A DNA stretch of 64,000 nucleotides. Origin: Balamuthia mandrillaris. Its lineage: Eukaryota > Discosea > Longamoebia > Balamuthiidae. The notes beneath the pieces are model-generated. The model had not been told where the DNA came from. It was given only the letters and a program-made list of their open reading frames with translations, and did not search any database. The position numbers and the translations under genes were made by a program. The stretch covers positions 102,357-166,356 of the forward strand of contig JAVKOQ010000113.1 of assembly GCA_031835245.1 (NCBI GenBank), read 5' to 3'. Below, piece after piece: positions 33,411-47,558 of the stretch. How positions within the stretch are numbered: position 1 is the first letter of the stretch; the number at the start of each line of letters is the position of its first letter.

Positions 33411-33795
33411 GTTGTCACCGCCGGGGTTTTTGTTATTATTTTTTGTCTTCTCCACTCCTTTTGGATGTAGGTTTCCCACCAAAAGCGGTCCTGAACACAC
33501 CAACCCAACAACTGCGTAATCCACACGAACCGTTGTTGTGGTTGTTCATTGGTCAGATTTATCACCTGTTTTTTTTATTCACAAATTGTCGATCTATCGA
33601 AAACAATCCTAGATTTTTAAACTTTTGGAATTGTTTAAGAATAAAACGAAGAAAAATTGACTATTCCAAATAATCTTTGAAATAAAGAAAAAATCGACAA
33701 CGAAAAATAAAAAAAGAAAAAAGAAAAAGAAAAAGAAAAAAGAAAAAGAAAAAGAAAAAGAAAAAGAAAACCTTTTTCAATGTTTTTTTGTTTTT
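33411..33795. other. Intergenic, AT-rich with an (AAAAG)n run
   Basis: Upstream of oxidase copy 2. Contains an ATTGG (CCAAT on the minus strand) near 33548 and an A-rich pentamer/hexamer repeat at 33705-33772 at the 3' side of the Gly/Pro-rich gene. No gene. Confidence 0.5.
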
Positions 33796-34780
33796 TTACA
33801 TGCCAGAAGGAGGGTACTGAGGATAGCCACCACCCCCAGGAGGACCTTGAGGTTTCGAACCCCCCATAGGTTGGGAAGGAGCAGGATAGCCCCCACCGCT
33901 CGGAGCCCCGCCATAGCCGGCAGGGGGCAGCCCTCCCATGCCCATGCCCGGCTTGCCTCCCATTGCGCCGCCTTGGGGTCCTCCTCCATAGGGAGAGGTG
34001 GCGGAGGGAGGGGGAGGGTAGGCACCCCCTCCGATAGTGGGGGGAGGGGCAAAGGAAGAGGCAGGCCCGCTGCCGAGGGTGGAGGAGGAGCTGTAGGAGG
34101 TGGTGGTCACGGTGGTGGTGCCGGAGGGAGGGGGCAAGGGGCTCATGCCGGACGGAGGAGGGTAGGCATTAAACGTTCCTGTTGGTCCCATTCCAACTGA
34201 AAGGAACACAACAAAACAACAATCAACAAAGGTTCACAAAAAAAAAAGCAACCATAAATAACGTGAGAGAGAGAGAACGAACCAGGAGGAGGGGCAAAGC
34301 CCAAAGAGGGAGGGGCAAAGCTAGTAGGAGCTCCATAACCACCGGCATAGCCCATTGGAGGCACTTTTTGTTTAAATAAAAAAATATATCGTTAATCCAA
34401 AGGGAAAAAAATCAAACTTCAAAACGACGGTCATCATCGACTCTTTCATTATCTCTTTCTTCCTTCTTTCTTCTTCTTTCCTTTCTTTTTTGTTTCCAAA
34501 AAACCACCATAAAAAAGTACGGACCTCCTCCAGCGCCAGGAATGGGAGAGTAGGGCACAGCGCCCATCTTGTTCTGGTGCTTCTGCAGTTTGTGCTGGTT
34601 CTTCATCATTTTCTTCTGTTGCTTCATGTTGAGGGCGGGGGCGCCGTAGCCACCGGTGGGAGCCGCCATGCCGCCGTAGGCAGGCTGACCCATGGCCATC
34701 CCTGGAGGAGCCATGCCCATGCCGGGCGGTGGGGCCATGCCCTGGCCGTACGGATTATAGGGGGTTTGGCCGGGATACAT
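33796..34780 (-). CDS. Gly/Pro/Met-rich low-complexity protein
   Basis: Three exons (34780-34525, 34363-34283, 34196-33796), 245 aa. Starts MYPGQTPYNPYGQGMAPPPG; repeated GxAPP, YGGxP and PPPSG blocks, one basic helix (NMKQQKKMMKNQHKLQKHQN), and a Ser/Thr insert. The composition resembles annexin/ESCRT-associated or prion-like PYG-rich tails. No folded domain is seen, so function is not assigned. Upstream has a GTCGAC at 34976-34981. Confidence 0.75.
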
Positions 34781-35340
34781 CTTTTCTGTGTCTTTTTGTT
34801 TGTTTCCTTCTTTTTTTATTAACAACTTTTTTGTTATATTTTTTTTTTTCGTTGGAGAAAACGAAAACGATAAAAATGTGAACGAAAACTATAAAGGTAA
34901 CGTTGAGAGAAAAGGTAACGTTGCCTTTGTTCTGTGATTCGGTTTTTAGGAGGAAAGAATGTTAGGTATGTTATTGTCGACAGAAATTAATTACATGTCG
35001 TCCTGAACTTCAAAGGTTATTTTAACAAAAATAAAAGAAAGAAGAAGAACAAGAAGGAAGAAGAAGAAGAAGAAGAAGAAGAAGAAGAACAAGAACAAGA
35101 AGGAAGAAGAAGAAGAAGAAGAAGAAGAAGAAGAAGAAGAAGAAGAAGAACAAGAACAAGAAGGAAGAAGAAGAAGAAGAAGAAGAAGGAAGAAGGAAGA
35201 AGAAGAAGAAGAAGAAGAAGATGAAGAAGAAGAAGAAGAAGAAGAAGAAGAAGAAGAATAAGAACAAGAACAAGAAGAAGAAGAAGAATAAGAACAACAA
35301 CAACAAGAAGCAGAAGCAGAAGAAGAACAAGAACAAATTT
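34781..35340 (-). repeat. Promoter of the Gly/Pro gene and a long (GAA)n repeat
   Basis: 35038-35335 is an almost continuous GAA array with CAA interruptions, immediately 3' of the agmatine deiminase stop codon, so it is in or next to its 3' UTR (TTC on the sense strand). 34781-35000 is AT-rich upstream sequence. Confidence 0.9.
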
Positions 35341-37108
<1,768 letters not shown>

Positions 37109-37303
37109 TTGTATTCGTAATGCAAAGAATCTTTCAACGCGATCTTTTATGCGGACATAATTTTCCTTTTTGTGTATGTCTACAATAAAATTATGATTTT
37201 CTATTGGTACGATCGACACAAAAGAAAAAAAGGAGAAAGAGAGAAGAAAAGAAAAAACAAACATTCAAACACAGCACTTTTACTGCCTTGAAAAAAAAAA
37301 GAC

Positions 37304-38410
37304 TTAGTCTTTGCCAAACTTGGCGTTTGCGCTCATGACGATACCAATGATGACACCAAAGAGTCCCAACGCACTTCCGAAAATCTCAATGACCAATATT
37401 CGCACAAAGAGAGCGGGATTCTGCGCGTCTGCCAAAGCACAGCCGCTTCCTGTCACCCCCACCGCCATTCTGTGTTGGTTTCGTTTGGTGTAGAGAACAA
37501 GAAGAGAATGTTAGCGAGGAGAAAGGAGAAAAGGGCACAGAGGAAGAAAGAAAGAACAGAGAGCATGGCCAAGAGAAATAAGAAGAGAGTAAAAACCCCA
37601 AGATTAGAAAAAATTTCGGAGAGGGAGAGGGAGAGGGAGAGGGAGAGGGAGAGAGGGGAGAGGGAGAGGGAGAGAGAGAGGGGAGGGAGAGGGAGAGAGG
37701 GAGAGGGAGAGGGGAGGGAGAGGGAGAGGGAGAGGAGAGGGAGAGGGAGAGGGAGAGGGAGAGAGGGAGAGGGAGAGGGAGAGGGAGAGGGAGAGGGAGA
37801 GGGACAGGTAGAGGGATAGGGAACAGCAAAGAAGAAAAAAGAAAAGAAAAACAAGAGGAATGCTGCAGCGTTTCTCCTTACCCGCAGAACAGGTTGGCAA
37901 AGCCGACGGTGGCGCCAGCCCAGAAAATGGAAAAGCCAGCGTAGTAGTCGTCATTGCTAGGTTGGCTGGAGGCAAACTTTTCGAGCTTGCCCTGGAAAAT
38001 GATGGCCATGATGATGCCGTAGATAGCCACAGCCTCGCAGAAAATAATACTGAGGAAGGTGACCACAGAAAGAAACAAAAACATCAGCAACTCACACACT
38101 TCAAAAAAAAAACAAGAAATACCTGATGAGATTTTTGGAACGAATGCGAGGCGCTTTGACGGCAGCACCAATCAAACTGGTACCTGTGATCATGATACCC
38201 CTTTTTTTTGTTTGTTTGCATAAAAAAATCACTCCTAAGCCACCAAAAGAGATAGAAGAGAGAGAGAGAAGATGCTAAGAAGAGACGATGATAAGAAAAG
38301 ACGAACCAGGCAGCTCCAGCCACGGACAAACCGATGGTAAGACCCGTCCCGATGCCGGCCCATACGTGAGGGTTCACAGACTCAAAGAAGCTTTCCATCA
38401 ACACCGACAT
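37304..38410 (-). CDS. VMA16: V-type H+-ATPase proteolipid subunit c''
   Basis: Four exons (38410-38307, 38200-38123, 38049-37882, 37469-37304), 171 aa. Four hydrophobic helices: [20 protein letters not shown], then [36 protein letters not shown] with the proton-carrying Glu, and [20 protein letters not shown]...[11 protein letters not shown]. The [15 protein letters not shown]-type segment marks subunit c'' rather than c. Part of the V0 rotor ring that acidifies endosomes and contractile vacuole. Shorter than yeast Vma16 because the extra N-terminal helix is missing. Intron 3 is a GGGAGA repeat. Divergent from the MAP3K-like gene. Confidence 0.95.
37617..37812 (-). repeat. Intronic (GGGAGA)n microsatellite
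   Basis: Hexamer array in the last intron of the V-ATPase gene, TCTCCC on the sense strand. Confidence 0.95.
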
Positions 38411-38773
38411 TCTCTCTCTCTTTGTCTTTTCCTATGTTGGCCCTTTTCTTCACAACGACGACGAGGACTCTCTTTAGGCGGATTCTCTCTCAGCAAATCT
38501 TTCTTTCTTTTCGGTGTCTACAAAAAATTCAACTTTTCAGAACCCTCATATGAAAATTCGGTCTTTTGACTCCTCGTTTTTGTCGACGCAGTCGACGCGA
38601 GTTCGAATCCAAGGTTCGAAGCAATTCTTTTTTGACCCCTACAAGGACCTGCTGCCGTGCGTTCGACACCTGGTCATCGCCATTTTTATTTATCGTTTAT
38701 TAACAAAAAATAAGAAAAGAAACGATAAACAAGTTTTAGTGAAAAAGAACGACACACTGCGGTGGCTTCCGAC
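38411..38773. promoter_or_regulatory. Divergent promoter between V-ATPase c'' and the MAP3K-like gene
   Basis: Contains two GTCGAC sites 3 bp apart (38582-38587, 38591-38596) and repeated TTCGAA/GTTCG elements at 38600-38670. No coding support for the open frame crossing it. A GTTCGAATCC here looks like a tRNA T-arm but no tRNA fold surrounds it. Confidence 0.5.
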
Positions 38774-39574
38774 ATGTCGCGTGCAACAAAGGGAGAGCAC
38801 AACGATCTTGTTGGTCCTGATGGCGTTTGCTACGTACGAAAAAACAACCATTTTTTTTCGTTATAGAAAAATTTCATCTATTTGTTTGCTTGAGTTTCAG
38901 CTGATGTTTCTAACGTTGTAGCGGTTGATGGACAAGATCGGAAGAGGAGCTTTCGGGCAGGTCTTCAAAGCTATCAACCTGCAAACAGGTTTCCTTTTCT
39001 TTGCTTTTTTTAAATCCATTCATTATACTCACTTTTTTTGCTTTCAATTGAACTGTTGTTCTTGTTCTTCTTCTTGTTCTTCTTCTTCTTGTTCTTCTTC
39101 TTCTTCTTGTTCTTCTTCTTGTTCTTCTCCCTCTTTTTCTTCTTCTTCTTCTCCTTCTTCTTTCTTTCTTTCTTTCTTTCTCTCTTCTGTTCTGACAAAA
39201 AAAAGGCGAGTTTGCAGCCATTAAACAGTTAGACTTGGCTCACACTTCTGAAAAGCGTTACGCTGAAATGATGGTCTTCTCTCTCTCTCTCTCTCTCTCT
39301 CTCTACTCTATGCCTCTCTGTATCTCTGTCTTGCTCTCTTGTTTACTTTTGTCTTTTCGTTCTTGTTGTTCAATCTCTTCTCTTTATCATATTTATTTTG
39401 CCAAACAAACAGAGAGAAGTGGAGCTGTTACAAGAACTCTCACATCCAAACATTGTCAAAGTGTTGGGACATATCAAAACCGACGACTACCTTTACCTCA
39501 TCTTTGAGTATTTATATTCCACTTTCTTCTTTTCTCTCTTTCATTCTTTATCGTGCTTTCTTTCTTTCTTTTTT

Positions 39575-39626
<52 letters not shown>

Positions 39627-40155
39627 GCTTTCTTTCTTTCTTTCTTTCATTCATTCATTCATTCATTCTTTCTTTCTTCGTTTTTCGTTGTCACTATGTT
39701 TTTTCATTCTTGTGGTAATGATAACAACCAAAGATATGTGGAGGGTGGCCCTCTAACTCGAATTTTGGGGATGTGTGGCACTATCCCTAACTCGCTCTGC
39801 ATTCACTATGTCGAACAAATGCTTGCTGGGCTTGCTCATGTTCACGAACACGGTGTTATTCATCGTGATGTACATCATTCTTCTTTCTGAACTCGTTTTG
39901 TTTGTTCGTTTGTTTGTTGTTCTTCTCCTGCTTCTTCTCTTTTCACTGATCTTTCTTCTTTCCCTACTGTTAACTCTTTCGTGAACAGATAAAATGTGAC
40001 AACGTGCTAATGATGAAGAATGGCAAAGTTGTTTTAGCTGATTTTGGCATTGCAAAAAAGATTCGCAAGTTGGACGATGACTCGGAGCAAGAAGTGGAAG
40101 GAGATGATGAAGCTGACCCGAACGAGGTCATGGGAACGCCTTATTGGAGTAAAAG

Positions 40156-40202
<47 letters not shown>

Positions 40203-42592
40203 CCCTTTTGGTCCCTCCTTAGATTCTTTCTTCTCTTTTATCTGTTTTTCCATTCGGATTGCTTATTCTCTTCAAAAGTGGCCCCAGAAGTTATTTTGAT
40301 GAGTGGACAGACACCTGCTGCCGATATTTGGAGTCTTGGGTGTACTCTTCTCGAGATGTTGACTGGAGTACGTATTTCCTTTCTTCACTATTCTTTCGTT
40401 TTTGGTTTGGTAAATGTTGATGTCATTTTGTTGAATAGGAGCCTCCGTATTATTCTTTACCGCCTATGACAGCCATTTTTAAGATTGTGCAAGATGAGTG
40501 TCCTCCTCTTCCCGATGAGCTGACTGAGGTCTCTTCTTTCCTCTTCCTGTTCTTCGTCTGCTTTTTTTTTCTCCTTTACTTAACAGACAACGTCACAAAC
40601 AGGACTTGCACGACTTTTTGACTCAATGCTTTGAAAAGGATGTCAACAAACGACCTTCAGCCAAACAACTTCTTCAGCACGAATGGCTCCAAAAAGGCAA
40701 ACAGAATTCTTCCGAGAAATCAAGTCTCGTCATCAGTCTTGACGAAGACGTGGGGGTTTCTCTCAAGAAAACAGTGGAAGAGCTCAAGAAACTGGAGCCT
40801 TCATACTCACCTGCTTCTTCTATGAGTACGCGTTGTTTCTTTTTCTCTTTCGCTTTTCTTGTTTTCTTTTAGATTTTTTTCTCTTTTTAATTGGTTCTCT
40901 TTTCTCATCACAACTAAGAATGTTTTCTTGCACTGTTTAAACAACAGACAACAGCAAAAGTGATACAATGACTTTCAATGGTCTCGAAAGCATCAACATG
41001 GACTATCTCGACTCATTAGCAAAAGACGTTGAAAAAGATCAACAAAAAGAAACTTCCACAAACGAAAAGAAAGAAGAAACCGAAAACCTCAACAAACAAG
41101 TGAAACGGGCCATTAGGGAATTGGACGAGAAATTAGCGATGATTCACTCTCGGCTGGAAAAGCTAAAAGAGGAGAGCAAAGCAATGGTCACTTTGGGACG
41201 ACTCTATGGCACAAAGATGAACTTCTCACACATTCGAAATAGTCTTCGACAACAGAACGTTAGCAACAAAAACGAAGCAACAATAGCAACGAAAGAAGAG
41301 AAGAACTTAATGCAAGGACAAGTTCAAGAGGATTTGCAGAGAAAGAGAGAAATGACACAACGCTATTTGGCCTACAAGACAAAGATTGAAAGCCAGATAC
41401 TCAACTTGAAAGCTTGTATGTATCAGAAAGCAACGGCTCTTCGCGATTTTGACGGTGAAGGAGGAGAAGGAGAAGGGGCCGATAGGGATAGGAACAGTGA
41501 TAGGCTAACATTTAAGAAAGGAGATGTGATATATGTGCATCGCGCAAAGACAGAGTTGAAGGTATGTACTTTTCGTTCTTTCATTCCCTTTCTTTTCCTT
41601 CTCACTTTTAAAGAATAAAACAAAATAAAAAGATGTGGAAAGGAGAAATGTTGGACAAGAAAGGACAGTGGACGAAAGGTTACTTTCCTTCCGACTTTGT
41701 ACAGATCGAACCACAAAAACAAAGCCAACAACGGATCAACAAAAGAAGAGCTTCTAACATTGGAGGAGAGATGTCGTTCGCTTCTAGTGGTCTTCATCGT
41801 CGAACACAACCTGCAGAAGAAAAAGAGAAAGAAACCAAGAAAGCAGGAGAAGAAGAAGGGAACGAAGGAGAAGAAAAGAAGCGAAAAGAGGAGCTTCATT
41901 CTTCTGAGAAAAAGAAAGAAGGAAAGAAAGAAAAGAAGCAAAAGAAAGAGAAGAAAGACGAAAAGAAGAAAAAGAAGAATACGCTCAAGAAAATGGTTTC
42001 TTTTCACAAACATCAGCATTCTTCAAACGATTCGATAAAAGAAACGAAAGAAGCAGGCAAGGAAGGACGAAAAGAAGGAGGAGAAAAGGAAGGAGAGAAA
42101 GAACGAAAGGATGGAAACATTTCGTTGCAAGTCAAAGAAGAAGGAGGAGCCCAACGAGTCACCATCTCCAAACAGTTTAGCAACAAAGCTGTCCCCCTCT
42201 CTCCGCTTGCCGAAAAGCAAAAAAGTTTGGACGATGCTCATCAGGTATGTTGCCCTCTTCTCTCTTCGCTTTCGTTTTTGGTTTTACATCATTGCTTCAA
42301 ACAAAAACAACAGATATTAAGCCAAGTAACGGAAGAAAGCGGAAGAGATACAGCTGCTTTCCAGGAACAAGAAGATGAAACCAACAACATCACAAAAACA
42401 TCCCACCAACCGACAAACGACGAACCAAGAACGAAGAAACACAACCAGACTACGAAACCCGAAACAACAAAGGAAGAGCTGCGGCAACGAATCAAAGCGT
42501 TGGAAGCCAAAGACAGAGAGAACCAACGCTTGATATCTGCCCTACAAGAAGAGAACCAACGCCTTCGTTCACTTCTTGGCCATCCATCATAA
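38774..42592 (+). CDS. MAP3K-epsilon/Cdc7-like protein kinase with SH3 domain
   Basis: Twelve exons (38774-38833, 38922-38988, 39206-39273, 39413-39507, 39734-39869, 39989-40148, 40279-40367, 40439-40528, 40603-40825, 40948-41561, 41633-42244, 42314-42592), 830 aa; all phases agree. Kinase domain ~20-285: YRLMDKIGRGAFGQVFKAIN, AAIK lysine, HRDIKCDN, LADFGIAKKI, VMGTPYWMAPEVILMSGQTP, PPYYSLPPMTAIFKIVQDEC, KRPSAKQLLQHEW. This pattern is that of MAP3K-epsilon / fission-yeast Cdc7 / SepH septation kinases. A coiled coil and an SH3 domain (ALRDFDG..., LTFKKGDVIYV, GQWTKGYFPSDFVQI) follow, then a Lys/Glu-rich region and a C-terminal coiled coil. The SH3 is split by an intron at 41562-41632. Likely acts in cytokinesis or polarity signalling (inference). 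Confidence 0.92.
39060..39187 (+). repeat. Intronic TTC/TTG repeat
   Basis: Triplet-rich pyrimidine run ending in TTTC units within intron 2 of the MAP3K-like gene. Confidence 0.9.
39556..39680 (+). repeat. Intronic (TTTC)n microsatellite
   Basis: Tetramer run with a (ATTC)5 island in intron 4 of the MAP3K-like gene. Confidence 0.95.
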
Positions 42593-42705
42593 AGAAGAAA
42601 GAAGAAAGAAGAATGAAGACAGAAGTAAATAAAATAAAATAAAATAATAAATAAGTTTTTTACAAATATTACAATAAAAACTCTTTTTCATCGCCGTAAG
42701 CAGAA

Positions 42706-45700
42706 TCACATCTGGATGTGAAGGAAGACGTTCGTGGCACAAAAGTTGACGCCGTCGTTTGCAACGCTGACGGACACTCTCCGCGTTCTTCTGATCTCAG
42801 CAGCCACTTCTTCCTCATCTCTGTCCTGTTGTTGCTGTTCTTCTTCATCGCTGTCTTCTTCAAAGTCATCTTCTTCATCATTAAGGCGTCTTCTATCTTC
42901 CGCGCTTCTCTTTCTTCCCCTCGCAAAGGCTAACGCAGAAGACGAACCGGAAGAAGTTGCAGCTGAAGAAGACGAAGACGAAGACGAAGACGAAGAAGAA
43001 CAAGAAGAAGAAGAAGCGGAAGAAGCAGAAGAACCTGAGGCTGAGGAAGAAGCGTTGAACAGAGACAATAAAGATGGCGACACGCAAACAATGGTGCGAT
43101 CCTCATGAAAGCTCGCGTCCACAACAATCGTCCCAAAGCGAGCCCTTAGCAATGGGCTGTTCACAAAGTTGGATCCCAAAACCACAACTTTGGTGCCACC
43201 TCCAATCGACACCACATCCGGCAACACATCTGTGACAACAGGAATCGGCATGGTTATCGTCGTCGTGGTTGTCATGCTTTCTCCTTTCTCTTTGCTTTTC
43301 TCTTCTCCTCCACTTGCGTCGGTATTTGTTGGTACGGTCGATGATAACGCTGAAGAAGTTGTTGAGTTCAGTTTTTTACGTTTGTGTAAATAACTGCTGT
43401 GAGAGAAGACGCGAATGGGGTCAGAGACAACGGCACAGTCGTGAATAACGGCAAAGGCATTCTCCCGCCACTCCATCAGCGTGAACTTCATGCGCACGTG
43501 CCGCACTCTCAAAGCGGTGCACGTGGATCGCACTTTGAGGCGTTTAAAAGTGGCAAAGGCGCCTTGAGAGAAACGAGCTGTCAGGATACCGTCCAACTCG
43601 CCTTCAAGCTCTTTCAATTGAAGCGAAGGAGAAGTAGAAGAAGGTCCAGCAGAAGGGGTAGGATCTTCCCACCAAAGAGAAGCTTTTACGAAAAAGTTGG
43701 TCATTTGGACATCGCTTGGTCTGTTTAGGAACATGATGGAGGGATTCGGTCGAAGAATGCGTCGGTATACACATTCTGCTGGGGGTTGTCGCGCTATTCG
43801 AATTTCATACCTTGTTTTGTGTTTTCAAAAAAGGGGGTTAGAAAAGAAATAAAATGAGAGAGAGAGAGAGGAAAGTAACCTGAGAGTAGACGGAACAGGA
43901 CGAGCAATCGAAGAGCTAGCTGCATGAACGGGAGATATCATCTGTTCTGTTTTGTCCGTCAATCGTTGTCTGTCTTCTGCGTCTTTTTGTGGTTGGTGTT
44001 GTTCTATTTGAAGTTGTTGCGGTCGCTGAAATAAGAGAGTTGGTGATTGTTGAGCTTGTTGTTGCTGTTGTTGGAAGAGAGAAGCACGGGAGAGAGAAGG
44101 GAACACCGATGACGTAGGTTCCGTTGATAATAGCGTTGGTGCTGTTTCTGTCGATGTTGTTAGAGAAGATGATGCAGAAGAAGAACGCGGCGGGGAAGAG
44201 GTAGAGGGAGAAGAAAAGAAAGGCAGCAACGAAGGAGGAAGATCTTGTGCAAAATGTTCCCAAATTCGGTCCAACGGTTGACTCGGATCATCATTTGTTG
44301 TCGTTGATAATTGCTCCATATTGAAAGAAGATGATAAAGAAGAAGGTAAAGAAGGAAGAGGTGAAGAAGACGAAGAAGGTGGAACCAACGACATCGTCGA
44401 AGCAGATAAGGGTATTTGCTGTTGAAGTCCAAAGAGTGAAAGAGTTGGGCGTTGGGATGAAGACGAGGATGATGATGATGAAGGAGCAGACGATAAAGTA
44501 GTAGAAGAGGATGAAGAAGATGAATGAGATAACAACGAAAGCGAGAATCGTTCTTCTCGACCAAGTTGTGCTTCAGCCGGTCTTTTTCTTCTCGTTGGTA
44601 CAGCTGGAGAAAAGAGAACAGAAGAAGTCAAAGAAGAAGAAGAAGCAGGTCTGAAATTATTTGGTATTGTTGATGAAGACGAAGAAAGAGAACGAGAGTT
44701 TGAAGAAGTGGCTGTCACAACTCTTCTTCGTACGTTGAGCAGAGTGATAGTATCAATGCGTAGCAGTTGAACTAAGAAACGAAGATGGCGACGAGAGAGA
44801 GAAGTGAACCAATGATGAAAGGAAAGCAGCTCTTCCAACGGCATCTTCAGAAGCTCTAAAATGTAGTTTAGCAGCAGAAAGGAGAGATGCGGTTCCGTTT
44901 GTGCCAGTTGTTGTTTTTGAAATGGCAATGGTGTGCTTGCTATCATACGAAAGTATTCTTCCACCTTTTCGAAAAGAATGAATAACAGAAACAAAAAGGT
45001 AAAAGTAGAGAATAAAGCAGAGAAAAGAAAATAAATACCTGAATAGAAGACCAACTCTGAAGAACTTGTTGTAACTCAACCATGAATCCAAACTGTTTAG
45101 CAACGCTTGTACTGGCACCGTTATGATCGTTGTACGGCAAAGAGTCGTTCGTCAGATGCAAAACTTGCAAAGCAGAAACGCGATTCAACACCAAAGTCAC
45201 GTCCCAAAGCCCCAACATCAAAACGAACGCCATTCCTGCTCTCTTTCTCCTTTCCTCGTTCTTCTCTTCTCCTTCCGCTTCTTCCAAACAAAAGAAAGTG
45301 GAACGTGTCTTTCTTCCGAGAAGAAACAGTTCTGTTAATGCTGCTTCCACATCGGCTTTTCTGCGTTCTTCGTCCCCTGCTTGTTGTTCTTCGAGTAAAA
45401 CGATTTCATCGTAAAATCTCTTCAATAACGCCTCAAACGCTTCTTCAACGTTTTCTTCTCTCTCTTCTGTTTCTGTCGTTCGCCTTCGTTGTTGTTGAAA
45501 GTCTTTAAGGTCTTGAAGAAAAGGAAGAAGGATTTCAAACATCGAACCTAAAGCCGAAACGACGTCAATGTTACTGTTTGTGTTCGTATTTGTTGTTGAA
45601 GAAGACGGAGAAGAAAGAAGACGAGAGAAGAGCAAAGACGGTTGTGCAATTTGCGCAAGATAGAGCAACACTTGAGGTGAGACTTGTCCCAGTTTGTGAA

Positions 45701-47051
45701 GTCGGCACAACAATTCATACATTCTTGTGCTCAATCTCGTCGTTTCCGAAGAAGAATATGGAAAAGTAGAAGCCGGAAAAAACGGAGCAGAAAGAGAAGA
45801 AAGCGAAGAAGTTGAAGAAGTGAGTTGATGTTGATGCTCAACAAGAAATGAGTCGAGAATGTTGTTGATGCTGCTATTGTCGATGGAAGCAGCTAACGAA
45901 GTTGAAGAAAGCGGAGAGGAAGAAGAGTCCAGTAACAACAAATCGTCTATCAGTTGTAACGCAGAGGAAGGAGTAAACGTTGTTGACAGCGGCTCCTCTT
46001 CGTTTCTTCTTCCTTCGCTTTCCTCGTCGTCAGCCTCGTTGAAGAAGAGCGATGAAAAGAGTTCTTCATGCGGCTGGAAGTCATAATAATACAGAGAAGG
46101 AGAGGCGGACGCGTCGATAAAGCCTCCTTTCTCTTCGCCTCCTTCTTCGTCCGCCTTTGCTTCTTCTATCGTTTGTCGTGCAAAAGCAAAAGAAGAAGAA
46201 GAAGAAGAAGAAGAAGAAGAAGAAGAAGAAGAATAAGAAGAAGAAGAGGAAGCGGAAACGGAAGGAAGAAAAGGCGAGGAAGAATGCAACATCGAAAGAG
46301 AAGAAGCAAACGTGCGTTCCGGTGAAACCCCAAAAAACGTTTCTTCTTGTTGGTTGTCTTGCTGAAGATGGAGATGAGGTATGCCTTCCCAATCGCTAAA
46401 ACTGGTTCCTTCTTCGCCTCCTACTTCTGCTTCTTGCAACAACATCACTTCCTCTTTCTCTTTCTCGTTCTCTTGCTTCTTCTTCTCCTCGTCGCTGAAC
46501 GCGAGAGCCTCAAAGTCAACCCCTCTTGTCCCGTCTAGAAAACTTGCAAAGGGTGAAGAAGACGAGGACGATAAGGCAGAAGAAGAAGCGGAGGAGAAGG
46601 GGAGACGGATGGGATTGGTTGTTCTTCTTCCGCTTTCTTCTTCTTTCGTTTTCTCGTCTTCTTTTTTTGTTGTTTGAAGCATTTGGTCCGCTGAAGCTGC
46701 TGAAGTGGAAGAGAAAGGGGAAGAGGCTGAAGCTGGAGCTGAAGCTGATGACGGCTCTCTCTTTGTTGAGGTTGGTATGGCAATAAAAGTTCGCGGGGAG
46801 GAAGAGAGCAATAATTGTTGGACACAGAGGCAATCCACAGCTGCATAAGGGTCGTTGTCGTAGCGGTCGTAGCAGTAGTCGTCGTCGTCGTCGTCGTCGT
46901 AGTCGTTGGTGGTGGTGAGGGTGGTGGTGGAGGGACTACCGAGAGAGACAAAGGGGGAGGAGGACGAGGGTGGAGAGCTGGAGGGAACGACAGTCGAATA
47001 GAGGCGTTGCTGTTGTGGTTGGTTTCTTTCACTGTTACTCGTTGTGAGCAT
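42706..47051 (-). CDS. Very large Ser-rich protein with C-terminal IPT/TIG domain
   Basis: Three exons (47051-45039, 44964-43880, 43810-42706), 1400 aa, phase-consistent. Residues 1-~1030 are mostly Ser/Thr/Glu/Gln-rich low complexity with some helical islands (RMYELLCRLHKLGQVSPQVL; FLLLNYILELLKMPLEELLS). A folded region follows (~1035-1170: QPPAECVYRRILRPNPSIMF, FKRLKVRSTCTALRVRHVRM, VVSDPIRVFSHSSYLHKRKK), then an IPT/TIG fold (VTDVLPDVVSIGGGTKVVVL, then GSNF) ending at the C-terminus (VSVSVANDGVNFCATNVFLH). The IPT strand pair is separated by a ~110-residue acidic/Ser insertion. The order DNA-binding-like region, basic motif, IPT suggests a transcription factor of Rel/CSL-like organisation; this is inference. 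Confidence 0.8.
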
Positions 47052-47558
47052 CGAAAGAAAAATACAAAAAAAAAAATAAATTATAATCGTAAGAGAGAGA
47101 GAGAGAGAAATGGGGATTGGATTGGATTGGATTTTTTTTTTCAGTTTCAGCTAAACCACAAATCACTGAAGCACACTTTTTTTTTTGAATGAGACAGTTC
47201 CACCAACAACAAATCAAAAAAAAATTCAACCCACAAATTATAACTTTCAAAATCGAAATCGATTTTGTGAGAGAGAGAGAGAGAGAGGAATAGAGAGAGA
47301 GCGCAGGAAGAGAGAAGAAACGAGAAGAGAGGAAAAAGAGAGGAAGGGAGGGGAAAAGGTTGAGAATCACTTTTTTCACTAAAAGGGGGTGGGGTGACGT
47401 CATTCGGGGAATTTAAAGGCCAATCGGGTTTATTTTTTGAATTTGAAGTGATCGGAAGTGAGATCAAGTATTTACAAAGCTACCCCTCAAGCAGTGAAGA
47501 GAAGAGAGAAGCAGAGAAGCAGAGAAGAGAACAGAGGAGAGAAGCAGCGAAGGAAGAG
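47052..47558 (-). promoter_or_regulatory. Upstream region of the IPT gene with three tandem CCAAT boxes
   Basis: On the minus strand, CCAAT repeats three times at 5-bp spacing (47130-47116), 65-80 bp before ATG 47051, and a single CCAAT lies on the plus strand near 47418. Also GA/CT runs at 47090 and 47270. No gene. Confidence 0.55.

Noticed and set aside
38600-38630. tRNA-like GTTCGAATCC motif
   Set aside because: No acceptor stem, D-arm or anticodon arm can be folded around it.
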